64,000 nt of DNA. Origin: Streptomyces sp. A0642 (GTDB lineage: Bacteria > Actinomycetota > Actinomycetes > Streptomycetales > Streptomycetaceae). The stretch lies in contig NZ_SSBL01000002.1 in assembly GCF_004795105.1 (NCBI RefSeq), forward strand, positions 372,001 to 436,000, in the 5' to 3' direction. A program made the position numbers and the translations under genes. Numbering within the stretch: the first letter of the stretch is position 1; each line of letters begins with the position of its first letter. Positions 16,639 to 25,785 of the stretch are shown here, in pieces. The notes under the pieces were generated by a model. The model did not search any database. It saw only the letters and a program-made list of their open reading frames with translations, and was not told the DNA's origin.

Positions 16639-17829
16639 TCACCCCTGCCGGGCGGATTTCTCGTTCCGCAGGGAGATCTCTGGTTCGGGCACCGCGCTGG
16701 GCACAGTCGTTGTACTACCCAGAGTACGCGCAAGGACGCTCCCCGGTTCCCGGGGCTCCGGTTCCCGGGGTCCGCCGACCAGGGCCCGCCACGCGTCGCG
16801 CCTGGCCTGCCGCACGGTCTCGCGCGCGGTGCGCAGCGTCTCCCGGGCCGTCCGGCCCACCGCGAGGGCCGCCCGTCCGGCCGGCGCCAGCACGGCGTCG
16901 CGCAGGAAGTGCCCGACCGGGGTGCACACCGTGCGGTAGGCCCAGGCCGCCGGCGCGCCGACCAGGTGCCACGCCAGCCAGGCAAGGGCCCGCCCGACGG
17001 CCCGCGAGAGGAATCCGGCGACCCGCCAGGCCACGCCGAACGCGGCGGCGATCTCCCGGCCGACGGGGGCGAGGACGCGCCGGTAGACCCAGACCACCGG
17101 CGTGACGAGCAGGACGGTGACCAGCCACCGTACGGCGGCCCACAGCCCCCGGCAGGCGGCCTCGACGCCGCTGGCCAGCAGAGCGAGGAGCCAGGCGATG
17201 CCGTGGCCCAGCGGAGTGAGCACTTCCCGGTACGTCCACGCCAGCGGCAGCACGATCAGGTGCTCCACCAGCCAGGCAACGGACAGCCCCAGCGGCTTCA
17301 CGACGTAACGCCACAGAAGGACCAGGGGCACGACGAACACGGCGGTGAGCAGCCACCTCACGGCGGTGGCCACGCCGCGTCCGGCCGGTCGCAGGAGCGC
17401 GGCCCAGACCCACCGCGCGCCGCGCCCGAGCGGCGTGAGGACCTGCTCGTACAACCAGCTGAGCGGCACCACGATCCCGTACCGCACCCCGGGCACCACC
17501 ACGTACCGCCACAGCGCGACCCACGGCCACACGAACACCGCCCCGGCCAGCCACCGCAGCCCGTGCCCGAGCGGGGTCAGCACCTGCGCGTACAGCCACC
17601 GGGCCGGAATCGCGAGCAGCACGTCGAGGAGCCACGCCAGCGCCCGACCCAGGGGGCGCAGCAGGATCCGCTCGGCGGCCCGCGCGCCCACGATCAGGGC
17701 GTCCCACACCATCCGCACGGGCAGGACGAGCACGAGGACGACGATCCGCACCGGAATCCTGACGAGCGTGGTCAGACAGCCGTCACCGCTCTCGTACCGG
17801 GCGGGCGCCTGGTGCTTTCCGTATTCCAT
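16639..17829 (-). CDS. Repeat-built membrane protein of unknown function
   Basis: 396 residues, strongly hydrophobic, with 8 or more candidate membrane or re-entrant segments. The unit Pxx-W-x-Y-xx-V-x-TPLG recurs about five times: ARWLYAQVLTPLG, SWLYEQVLTPLG, AWTYREVLTPLG, VWVYRRVLAPVG and AWAYRTVCTPVG. Some units are joined by LWRYVV-type segments. The C-terminal 90 residues are polar and basic (RTARETLRTARETVRQARR), suggesting a cytoplasmic tail. I do not recognise a family. It sits between a radical SAM gene and its usual partner, so a joint role is possible but speculative. Confidence 0.7.
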   Translation of the reverse strand: MEYGKHQAPARYESGDGCLTTLVRIPVRIVVLVLVLPVRMVWDALIVGARAAERILLRPLGRALAWLLDVLLAIPARWLYAQVLTPLGHGLRWLAGAVFVWPWVALWRYVVVPGVRYGIVVPLSWLYEQVLTPLGRGARWVWAALLRPAGRGVATAVRWLLTAVFVVPLVLLWRYVVKPLGLSVAWLVEHLIVLPLAWTYREVLTPLGHGIAWLLALLASGVEAACRGLWAAVRWLVTVLLVTPVVWVYRRVLAPVGREIAAAFGVAWRVAGFLSRAVGRALAWLAWHLVGAPAAWAYRTVCTPVGHFLRDAVLAPAGRAALAVGRTARETLRTARETVRQARRDAWRALVGGPREPEPREPGSVLARTLGSTTTVPSAVPEPEISLRNEKSARQG

Positions 17830-17932
17830 GCACGTGATGACGCGAAGGCCCGGCCGGGAGTTTCCCCGGCCGGGCCTTCGTCACCGAGCTGTCACCCGGC
17901 GGAAGCCGAGCGCTGCCCCGTCACCGCGGCGG

Positions 17933-19861
17933 CTACTGCTTCACGACCGTCAACGGCAGGAGCTTCTTGCCCGTCGGACCGATCTGGATGTCGAGGTCGA
18001 GCTGAGGACAGACCCCACAATCGAAGCACGGCGTCCAGCGGCAGTCCTCGACCTCGGTCTCGTCGAGCGAGTCCTGCCAGTCCTCCCAGAGCCAGTCCTT
18101 GTCCAGGCCGGAGTCCAGGTGGTCCCAGGGCAGGACCTCCTCGTACGTCCGCTCGCGGGTGGTGTACCAGTCGACGTCCACGCCGAAGGCGGGCAGTGCC
18201 TTCTCGGCGCTCTTCATCCACAGGTCGTAGCTGAAGTACTCGCGCCAGCCGTCGAAGCGGCCACCGGCCTCGTAGACCTCCCGGATGACGGCTCCGACGC
18301 GCCGGTCGCCGCGGGAGAGCAGTCCCTCGACGATGCCGGGCTTGCCGTCGTGGTAGCGGAAGCCGATCGAGCGGCCGTACTTCTTGTCGCCGCGGATCTT
18401 GTCGCGGAGCTTGGTCAGCCGGGCGTCGGTCTCCTCGGCGCTGAGCTGCGGGGCCCACTGGAAGGGCGTGTGCGGCTTGGGGACGAAGCCGCCGATGGAG
18501 ACGGTGCAGCGGATGTCGTTCTGCCCGGAGACCTCGCGGCCCTTGGCGATGACGTTGACCGCCATGTCGCCGATCTGCAGGACGTCGTCGTCGGTCTCGG
18601 TGGGCAGGCCGCACATGAAGTACAGCTTCACCTGACGCCAGCCGTTGCCGTACGCGGTGGCGACGGTCCGGATCAGGTCCTCCTCCGAGACCATCTTGTT
18701 GATGACCTTGCGCATGCGCTCGGAACCGCCCTCGGGGGCGAAGGTGAGGCCGGAGCGGCGCCCGTTGCGGGTCAGCTCGTTGGCCAGGTCCACGTTGAAC
18801 GCGTCGACGCGGGTGGACGGCAGCGAGAGGCCGATCTTGTCCTCGGTGTAGCGGTCCGCGAGGCCCTTGGCGATCTCACCGATCTCGGTGTGGTCCGCCG
18901 AGGAGAGGGAGAGCAGGCCCACCTCCTCGAAGCCCGTCGCCTTGAGGCCCTTCTCCACCATCTCGCCGATGCCGGTGATGCTTCGCTCCCGCACGGGGCG
19001 CGTGATCATGCCGGCCTGGCAGAAACGGCAGCCGCGGGTGCAGCCGCGGAAGATCTCCACCGACATCCGCTCGTGCACGGTCTCGGCGAGCGGGACGAGG
19101 GGCTGCTTGGGGTAGGGCCACTCGTCGAGGTCCATGACGGTGTGCTTGGACACGCGCCACGGGACGCCCGACTTGTTCGGTACGACACGGCCGATGCGGC
19201 CGTCCGGGAGGTACTCGACGTCGTAGAAGCCGGGCACGTACACGCCACCGGTCTTCGCGAGGCGGAAGAGCACCTCCTCGCGGCCGCCGGGGCGGCCCTC
19301 GGCCTTCCAGGCGCGGATGATCTCGGTGATCTCCAGGACCGCCTGCTCGCCGTCGCCGATGACCGCGCAGTCGATGAACTCCGCGATCGGCTCGGGGTTG
19401 AACGCGGCGTGGCCGCCCGCGAGCACGATCGGGTCGTCGAGGCCGCGGTCCTTGGCGGCGAGCGGGATGCCGGCCAGGTCCAGGGCGGTGAGCATGTTGG
19501 TGTAGCCGAGTTCGGTGGAGAAGCTCAGCCCGAAGACGTCGAACGCCTTGACCGGGCGGTGGCCGTCCACGGTGAACTGCGGCACCTTGTGCTCGCGCAT
19601 CAGCGCTTCGAGGTCCGGCCAGACGCTGTACGTGCGCTCGGCGAGGACGCCCTGGCGCTCGTTGAGCACCTCGTACAGGATCATGACGCCCTGGTTGGGG
19701 AGCCCGACCTCGTAGGCGTCCGGGTACATGAGGGCCCAGCGGACGTCGCATTCGTCCCACGGTTTGACGGTGGAGTTCAGCTCACCGCCGACGTACTGGA
19801 TGGGCTTCTGCACATGCGGGAGCAGAGCTTCGAGCTGTGGGAAGACCGAATCGACAGACAT
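17933..19861 (-). CDS. TIGR03960 family B12-binding-domain/radical SAM protein
   Basis: 642 residues from the ATG at 19861 (MSVDSVFPQLEALLP, GAAAG upstream); the frame is open to 19894. The N-terminal third resembles a cobalamin-binding-like domain. The radical SAM cluster is CTRGCRFC near residue 275, and a further cysteine group CFDCGVC lies near the C-terminus. The EGGSERMR and KLYFMCGLPTE segments are typical of the family. Members are widespread but lack an assigned reaction. The partner domain TIGR03936 is encoded separately at 15734-16558. Confidence 0.92.
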   Translation of the reverse strand: MSVDSVFPQLEALLPHVQKPIQYVGGELNSTVKPWDECDVRWALMYPDAYEVGLPNQGVMILYEVLNERQGVLAERTYSVWPDLEALMREHKVPQFTVDGHRPVKAFDVFGLSFSTELGYTNMLTALDLAGIPLAAKDRGLDDPIVLAGGHAAFNPEPIAEFIDCAVIGDGEQAVLEITEIIRAWKAEGRPGGREEVLFRLAKTGGVYVPGFYDVEYLPDGRIGRVVPNKSGVPWRVSKHTVMDLDEWPYPKQPLVPLAETVHERMSVEIFRGCTRGCRFCQAGMITRPVRERSITGIGEMVEKGLKATGFEEVGLLSLSSADHTEIGEIAKGLADRYTEDKIGLSLPSTRVDAFNVDLANELTRNGRRSGLTFAPEGGSERMRKVINKMVSEEDLIRTVATAYGNGWRQVKLYFMCGLPTETDDDVLQIGDMAVNVIAKGREVSGQNDIRCTVSIGGFVPKPHTPFQWAPQLSAEETDARLTKLRDKIRGDKKYGRSIGFRYHDGKPGIVEGLLSRGDRRVGAVIREVYEAGGRFDGWREYFSYDLWMKSAEKALPAFGVDVDWYTTRERTYEEVLPWDHLDSGLDKDWLWEDWQDSLDETEVEDCRWTPCFDCGVCPQLDLDIQIGPTGKKLLPLTVVKQ

Positions 19862-19911
19862 CGCGAACTTTCGAGAGCTGGCAGGGGTGACCATCCAGCG
19901 TACCGCGCTGC

Positions 19912-21441
19912 TCAGCCCTTCAGCGCCCTCCGCAGCCGGGGCCTCGACGCCCTCGCCCAGACCCGCGGCAGTTCACGCTCCCGGCCGGCGGCGGACGCCT
20001 CCTCCTCGCCGTACAGCAACCCCCAGGTGAAGGCGGTCTCCCCCGCCGCATGCGCCTGGACGGCCAGGGTGCGCAGGGTGTCGCGGGCGACGACGCTGTC
20101 CTGGTGGTCGCCGAGCACCGATTGCACGGCCTTCATCCGCTTGGCGAACTTCTTGGCGGGCTTCCCGAGTGCGGGCCTGGCGGCCTCCGCGGCGTAGCGG
20201 GCGCGCTTGGCGGCCTTGCGGGCCTCGTGCGTGGCCACGTCCCGGTCGTGACCGGGCGGCTGTTCGAAGGCGTGGGCGACACGGGCCGCCAGGCGCTCGT
20301 AGTCCTTCAGGACGGCCCGGGGCAGTTCCGTGCCGGGGGCGCGGCCCGCGGCCTTGCGCAGCGGCGGGTCCGCGAGAAGCGCGTCGAGGCTCTCCAGGAG
20401 GGCCAGATAGCGCGCGCCGTCCAGCGCGGCGAGGACGCGCTCCCGGGTTTCGACGCCGTGGGCGATGGACCACATGCGCAGCCGGGCGGCGGCCGGCCCC
20501 AGGAGGAGGGTCTGCGGGACGCCGCCGAGGCGGGTGTGCAGGCGCTTGTCGAGCACCTCGTGGTCGCGTCCGGCACCGAGTTCGGTGGCGAGCCACTTCA
20601 GCTCGTCGCCTACCGGGTCGGTGACGCTCCGGTCGAGGACGGCGCGGTACGTCTTGAAGGCGCTGCGCAGCCGGCGGGTGGCGACCCTCATCCGGTGGAC
20701 GGAGTCGGGGAGGTCGCGCCGCACCGCCGGGTCGAGGGTGACGATCGCCTCGGCCTGGCGTCGTACGTAGGCGAGGACGTGGTCCCCCGCGGTGACGGGG
20801 GCGGTCTGCCGCTCCCCCTTCCCGGGGGGCGCGGAGACCGGAGCGGTCTCCTCCAGGGCCCTGGCCAGCTTGGAGGCGGAGGCCGCGGGCCGCACTCCCT
20901 TCTTGCGCAGCCGCTTCTCGACGGCGTCCAGGAGCGCGGGGTCGCGGTCGTCGGCGAGCTCGACCTCGATCTCCGTCCAGGCCGCCGTGGGGCCGCCGCT
21001 CTCCGGCAGCCGCTGGGCGCAGACCTCGTCGACGCTGAGTTCGGCGAGGAGCCCTCCCTCGTCGTCGACGAGGTGGTGGACGTCGCGGGTGGTGAGGATC
21101 CGGACGACGGGGACGATCTCCGCGTCGCGGACCCGGGAGCGGAGCAGGGCGGCGAGTTCGCCGGGGAGCGTGTCGGCCGGCGGGGCCTGGATCTCGTCAC
21201 GGACGCCGGGGGCGACGGGGAATTTGAGGTGCCAGCCGGCGTCGCTCCCGCCGGTCCTGCGCCGCAGGGTCAGGGAGCCGGCGGCGAGGCGGAAGTCAGG
21301 GGTGTCGTAGTAGACGGCGTCGAGTTCGCTCACGCCCCGGTGGATGACGGCCGAGACCCCGGCCGCCTTCGTCAGGTCGGGCAGCCGGGTCTCGGTCGCG
21401 GCTTCGTACTTCCGCTCGATCTCTCGCTTGGAGTCCGCCAT
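19912..21441 (-). CDS. CYTH and CHAD domain-containing protein
   Basis: 509 residues. The N-terminal CYTH domain (triphosphate tunnel fold, residues 1 to about 200) has the signature EIERKY, an alternating acidic/basic tunnel pattern and WTEIEVEL. The CHAD domain (about residues 225-490) is alpha-helical and His/Lys-rich (VHRMRVATRRLRSAF, HEARKAAKRARYAAE). CHAD domains bind inorganic polyphosphate, and CYTH domains often hydrolyse or bind triphosphates, so a polyphosphate-related role is likely. It lies 50 nt upstream of the radical SAM gene and 52 nt downstream of sfr, all on the minus strand. Confidence 0.93.
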   Translation of the reverse strand: MADSKREIERKYEAATETRLPDLTKAAGVSAVIHRGVSELDAVYYDTPDFRLAAGSLTLRRRTGGSDAGWHLKFPVAPGVRDEIQAPPADTLPGELAALLRSRVRDAEIVPVVRILTTRDVHHLVDDEGGLLAELSVDEVCAQRLPESGGPTAAWTEIEVELADDRDPALLDAVEKRLRKKGVRPAASASKLARALEETAPVSAPPGKGERQTAPVTAGDHVLAYVRRQAEAIVTLDPAVRRDLPDSVHRMRVATRRLRSAFKTYRAVLDRSVTDPVGDELKWLATELGAGRDHEVLDKRLHTRLGGVPQTLLLGPAAARLRMWSIAHGVETRERVLAALDGARYLALLESLDALLADPPLRKAAGRAPGTELPRAVLKDYERLAARVAHAFEQPPGHDRDVATHEARKAAKRARYAAEAARPALGKPAKKFAKRMKAVQSVLGDHQDSVVARDTLRTLAVQAHAAGETAFTWGLLYGEEEASAAGRERELPRVWARASRPRLRRALKG

Positions 21442-21493
21442 ATACCGAATCTATCCGCGAAAGGGGCGGATATGCAGGGCGGTGTGTGCCGGA

Positions 21494-22684
21494 TCAGGCC
21501 GTTATCGGCCGCTGCACCCTGATCGACTGGAGCAGTCCGATGGCCACCCAGACGGCGAACATCGAGGAGCCTCCGTAGGAGACGAACGGCAGGGGCAGTC
21601 CGGCGACCGGCATGATGCCGAGCGTCATGCCGATGTTCTCGAAGGACTGGAAGGCGAACCAGGCGATGATTCCGGCGGCCACGATCGTGCCGTAGAGCTC
21701 GGTGGTCTCGCGGGCGATGCGGCAGGCGCGCCACAGGACGACCCCGAGCAGGACCAGGATCAGCCCGGCGCCGAGGAAACCGAGTTCCTCACCGGCCACG
21801 GTGAAGACGAAGTCGGTCTGCTGCTCGGGGACGAACTGTCCGGTGGTCTGGGTGCCCTGGAACAGGCCGGTGCCGGAAAGACCGCCGGAACCGATCGCGA
21901 TGCGGGCCTGGTTGGTGTTGTAGCCGACGCCCGCCGGGTCGAGGGCGGGGTTGGCGAAGGCGGCGAACCGGGCGATCTGGTAGTCGTCGAGCAGTCCGAG
22001 CTGCCAGATGGCGACGGCGCCCGCGGTGCCCGCGCCGAGGAGTCCGAAGACCCAGCGGTTGGAGGCGCCGGAGGCCAGGAGGACGCCGAGCACGATGACG
22101 GCCATGACCATCACGGAGCCGAGGTCCGGCATTCCCATGACGACCACCATCGGCAGGGCGGCGAGGCCGAGGGCCTTGGCGACCGTCCGGTGGTCGGGGT
22201 GCAGCTGGTCGCCGGCGTCGACGCGGGCGGCGAGCAGCATCGCCATGCCGAGGATGATGGTGATCTTGGTGAATTCCGAGGGCTGGAGGGAGAAGCCGCC
22301 AGGCAGCAGGATCCAGGCGTGGGCGCCGTTGACCGTGGCGCCGAGCGGGGTGAGGACCGCCATCACGAGGAGGACGGACAGGCCGTACAGGATCGGCACC
22401 GCGCCGCGCAGGGTCCGGTGGCCGAGCCAGATCGTGCCGACCATCAGGGCGAAGCCGATGCCGGTGTTGAGGGCGTGGCGGAAGAGGAAGTAGTACGGGT
22501 CGCCGTGGGTGAGCGTGTCGCGTCCGCGGGTCGCCGACCAGACGAGCAGCGAGCCGATGAAGGAGAGCGCGATCGCCGAGCCGAGCAGCGGCCAGTCGAG
22601 GCGGCGCACGACGGAGTCGCGGGCGGTGAGCCGCCCCCAGGCGGAGCGCTCGGGGGCGTACCGCTGGACGGAGAAGCCTGCCAT
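21494..22684 (-). CDS. sfr: RodA/FtsW/SpoVE-type peptidoglycan polymerase (Sfr)
   Basis: 396 residues with about ten membrane segments. It is a SEDS-family glycosyltransferase that polymerises lipid II together with the class B PBP encoded just upstream. Family motifs include LQPSEFTKI, GAHAWI, GVGYNTNQARIAIGSGG and FVPEQQTDFVF, plus PLPFVSYGGSS near the C-terminus. The ATG overlaps the pbp2 stop by one base (TGATG), so the pair is translationally coupled. In S. coelicolor the equivalent gene (sfr) acts with MreBCD in spore-wall synthesis. Confidence 0.93.
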   Translation of the reverse strand: MAGFSVQRYAPERSAWGRLTARDSVVRRLDWPLLGSAIALSFIGSLLVWSATRGRDTLTHGDPYYFLFRHALNTGIGFALMVGTIWLGHRTLRGAVPILYGLSVLLVMAVLTPLGATVNGAHAWILLPGGFSLQPSEFTKITIILGMAMLLAARVDAGDQLHPDHRTVAKALGLAALPMVVVMGMPDLGSVMVMAVIVLGVLLASGASNRWVFGLLGAGTAGAVAIWQLGLLDDYQIARFAAFANPALDPAGVGYNTNQARIAIGSGGLSGTGLFQGTQTTGQFVPEQQTDFVFTVAGEELGFLGAGLILVLLGVVLWRACRIARETTELYGTIVAAGIIAWFAFQSFENIGMTLGIMPVAGLPLPFVSYGGSSMFAVWVAIGLLQSIRVQRPITA

Positions 22685-24849
22685 CAGTCGCGCCTCCCCA
22701 GCACCGCTGCGAGCGTCTGCTCGGTGGGCGGCTTCTGCGACTCGGGGTTGTAGGGCTTGATCTTCGGGGCGTCGATGGTGCCGTCCCCCTGGATCTTCGG
22801 CAGCGACTTCTGCGGCGTCGGCAGCAGGGCCTTCTTCAGGTCCTGCTTGCCCGCGGCGTCGAGGCCGTAGAGCGCGTTGTAGATGTTGCGGACGGCGGGT
22901 CCCGAGGCGCCGGAACCCGTACCGCCCTGGGAGATCGTCATCACGATCGAGTAGTCCTTGGTGTACGTGGCGAACCAGGAGGTCGTCTGCTTGCCGTAGA
23001 CCTCGGCCGTGCCCGTCTTGGCGTGCATCGGGATCTTGTCCTGCGGCCAGCCGCCGAATCGCCAGGCGGCGGAGCCGCGGGTCGCGACACCCGCGAGGGC
23101 TTGGTCTATTTCGTTGCGCGTCTTCCGCGTGAAGGGGAGCTTGCCGTGCGACTTGGGCTCGATCACCTGGACGGACTTGCCGTCGCCGCTGACGATCGCC
23201 TTGCCGACGGTGGGGTTGTAGAGCGTGCCGCCGTTGGAGATGGCCGCGTAGATGGTCGCCATCTGGATCGGGGTGACGAGGGTGTCGCCCTGGCCGATCG
23301 AGTAGTTGACGGAGTCACCGGCGCGCATCCTGTCGCCCTCGAGGCAGTTCTCGTACGCGATCTGCTCGACGTACGTGCCGCCCTTCTTGCCCTGCTTGCA
23401 CCAGGCGTCGTGGTTGGCCTTGGCGAAGTTCTTCTTCCACTGGCGGTCCGGGACACGGCCGCTGACCTCGTTGGGGAGGTCGATGCCGGTCTCCTTGCCG
23501 AGGCCGAACTGGTGGGCGGTCTTGTAGAACCAGTCGTTCGGGTTCTTCTTGGGGTTGTTCCCGCCGTCCTTCTGCCACTCCCTGTGCGCGAGGCCGTAGT
23601 ACACGGTGTCGCAGGAGACTTCGAGGGCGCGGCCGATGGTGATGCTGCCGTAGCCCTGGGACTCGAAGTTCTTGAAGGTCTGGCCGCCGATGGAGTACGA
23701 GCTGGGGCAGGGGTAGTTGCCGTCGAAGGGGTAGCCCGCGTTGACGGCGGCGGTGGAGGAGATGACCTTGAAGATGGAGCCGGGGGCGGCCTGGCCCTGG
23801 ATGGCCCGGTTCAGCAGCGGGAAGTTGGAGTTCTTGCCGGTGAGCTTGGCGTAGTCCTTGCCGGAGATGCCGCCGACCCAGGCGTTGGGGTCGTAGCTGG
23901 GCAGCGAGGCCATGGAGACGACACGACCGGTCTTGGCCTCCATGACGACGACGGCGCCGGAGTCGGCCTTGTAGTTCTCGCCGGTGTTGGTGTCGAACTC
24001 CTGGCGGGCCTTCTTCATGGCCTGGTTGAGCTCGTACTCGGCGACGGCCTGGACGCGGGCGTCGATGGAGGTCACGACGCTGGCGCCGGCCTCCGCCTCG
24101 TCGTTCTTGGCCTGGCCGATGACCCGGCCGAGGTTGTCGACCTCGTAGCGGGTGACGCCCGCCTTGCCGCGCAGTTCCTTGTCGTACGTGCGCTCCAGGC
24201 CGGAGCGGCCGACCTGGTCGGAGCGGAGGTAGGGCGAGTCGGTGTCCTGGGCCTTGGTGATCTCGTCGTCGGTGACGGGCGAGAGGTAACCGAGGACCTG
24301 CGCGGTGTTGGCCTTGCCGGGGGCGGCGTAGCGGCGGACGGCCGTGGGTTCGGCGGTGATGCCGGGGAAGTCCTCCGCGCGTTCACGGATCTGGAGGGCC
24401 TGCTGGGTGGTGGCCTCGTCGGTGACGGGGATCGGCTGGTAGGGCGAGCCGTTCCAGCAGGGCTGCGGGGTCTTCGCGTCGCAGAGCCGGACCTTGTCGA
24501 TGACGTCCTTGGGCTTCATGTCGAGGACGTCGGCGAGCCGGGTCAGGACGCCCTTGCCGTCGTCGTCCATCTTCAGCAACTCGGTGCGGCTGGCGGACAC
24601 GACGAGGCGGGTCTCGTTGTCGGCGAGGGGCACGCCGCGGGCGTCGAGGATGGAGCCGCGGGCGGCGGGCTGGACGACCTGCTGGACGTGGTTGTTCTTC
24701 GCCTCGTCGGAGTACTCCTGGCCGTTGCGGATCTGGAGGTACCAGAGGCGGCCGCCGAGGGTGAGGAGCAGGGAGAAGACGAGGACCTGGATGACGATGA
24801 GGCGGATCTGGACCCGCTGGGTCCGCCCCGTCTCGGGAATGTTGCTCAC
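22684..24849 (-). CDS. pbp2: Penicillin-binding protein 2 (class B transpeptidase)
   Basis: 721 residues: a short cytoplasmic tail, one membrane anchor (residues about 15-37), a dimerisation/pedestal domain, and a transpeptidase domain with active-site SIFK (about residue 353), SVN and KTGTAEV (about residue 608). It cross-links peptidoglycan in the elongation/sporulation complex with Sfr. The start is GTG (24849) with no clear ribosome site. The 259-nt gap to mreD is unusual for this cluster and holds a direct repeat. Confidence 0.93.
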   Translation of the reverse strand: MSNIPETGRTQRVQIRLIVIQVLVFSLLLTLGGRLWYLQIRNGQEYSDEAKNNHVQQVVQPAARGSILDARGVPLADNETRLVVSASRTELLKMDDDGKGVLTRLADVLDMKPKDVIDKVRLCDAKTPQPCWNGSPYQPIPVTDEATTQQALQIRERAEDFPGITAEPTAVRRYAAPGKANTAQVLGYLSPVTDDEITKAQDTDSPYLRSDQVGRSGLERTYDKELRGKAGVTRYEVDNLGRVIGQAKNDEAEAGASVVTSIDARVQAVAEYELNQAMKKARQEFDTNTGENYKADSGAVVVMEAKTGRVVSMASLPSYDPNAWVGGISGKDYAKLTGKNSNFPLLNRAIQGQAAPGSIFKVISSTAAVNAGYPFDGNYPCPSSYSIGGQTFKNFESQGYGSITIGRALEVSCDTVYYGLAHREWQKDGGNNPKKNPNDWFYKTAHQFGLGKETGIDLPNEVSGRVPDRQWKKNFAKANHDAWCKQGKKGGTYVEQIAYENCLEGDRMRAGDSVNYSIGQGDTLVTPIQMATIYAAISNGGTLYNPTVGKAIVSGDGKSVQVIEPKSHGKLPFTRKTRNEIDQALAGVATRGSAAWRFGGWPQDKIPMHAKTGTAEVYGKQTTSWFATYTKDYSIVMTISQGGTGSGASGPAVRNIYNALYGLDAAGKQDLKKALLPTPQKSLPKIQGDGTIDAPKIKPYNPESQKPPTEQTLAAVLGRRD

Positions 24850-24854
24850 GGGGC

Positions 24855-25072
24855 GCCCCCGGTGGTGGTCGGGCTAGGGCCTTGCACTGGGATCAGGCCG
24901 GACAAGGGAGCGGGGTCCGGTGCGTGCGGCCGCAGGGCGGAGGAGGGAGTCAACGCGGAGCGTCGGCGACCGGCGACGACGCGGCGGATGCGCGCACCGG
25001 GCCCCGCGAGCCCGGCATGGTCCAAACGAAAAGCGCTAGGGGTACGGGGACTGCCCCCGGTGGTGATCGGGC
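24855..25072. repeat. Pair of 20-bp direct repeats between mreD and pbp2
   Basis: GCCCCCGGTGGTGGTCGGGC at 24855-24874 recurs with one change at 25053-25072, bracketing most of the 259-nt gap. No reading frame in the gap is convincing. The function is unknown; it may be a duplication scar or part of a leader of pbp2. Confidence 0.5.
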
Positions 25073-25108
25073 GGGAGGCGCGGTCGGCGGCCCCCGGGCG
25101 GTGCGGCC

Positions 25109-25774
25109 TCACAGTCGCTTGACTCCCTTGATCCGTCCGGCGCGCGCGGCCCGGTTGCGGGCGGCCTTGACGCGCAGTCCGCCGCGCTGGCTGCCGATCC
25201 GCAGCGCGGTGCCCGCGGCGAGCCAGCCGGCCGCGACGTCGCCGCGGCCGGAGGAGGACTCGGTCAGCGGGTCGTTCACCGTGCGCCTGGCGACGGCCAT
25301 GATCAGCGGGACGGTGAACGGCGCGAGGAGCAGGTCGTAGACGGCCGCGGTGAACAGCAGGCTGCCGAGGCCCACATGGCGGGCGGCCGTGTCGCCGACG
25401 AGGGCGCCGACGCCCGCGTAGAGGAGGGTCGATCCGATCGCCGCCGCGACGACCACGGCCATCGGAAGGAAGGCGGACTTGAGCTGCCCGTTCTCGGGCC
25501 TGGCCAGTCCGGCGAGGTAGCCGATGACGCAGAGCACCAGGGCGTAGCGTCCGGCGGCGTGGTCGGCCGGGGGCGCCAGGTCGGCGAGGAGGCCCGCGCC
25601 GAAGCCGATGAGCGCCCCGCTGACGTGCCCGTACACGAAGGCGAGTCCGAGGACGACCATGAGCAGCAGGTCGGGTACGGCGCCGGGGAGCTGGAGCCGG
25701 GCGAGTACGGATACCTGGACGACGAGGGCGATCACGACCAGAACGAGGGAGAGCAGAGTCCGGTTGACGCGCAT
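25109..25774 (-). CDS. mreD: Rod shape-determining protein MreD
   Basis: 221 residues with five or six predicted membrane helices, starting MRVNRTLLSLVLVVIALVVQ, and a basic C-terminal tail (KAARNRAARAGRIKGVKRL). MreD is the integral-membrane member of the elongation/sporulation complex. It lies 11 nt after mreC. Sequence conservation in this family is low; assignment rests on topology plus position between mreC and pbp2. Confidence 0.92.
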   Translation of the reverse strand: MRVNRTLLSLVLVVIALVVQVSVLARLQLPGAVPDLLLMVVLGLAFVYGHVSGALIGFGAGLLADLAPPADHAAGRYALVLCVIGYLAGLARPENGQLKSAFLPMAVVVAAAIGSTLLYAGVGALVGDTAARHVGLGSLLFTAAVYDLLLAPFTVPLIMAVARRTVNDPLTESSSGRGDVAAGWLAAGTALRIGSQRGGLRVKAARNRAARAGRIKGVKRL

Positions 25775-25785
25775 GGGGATCAGCT

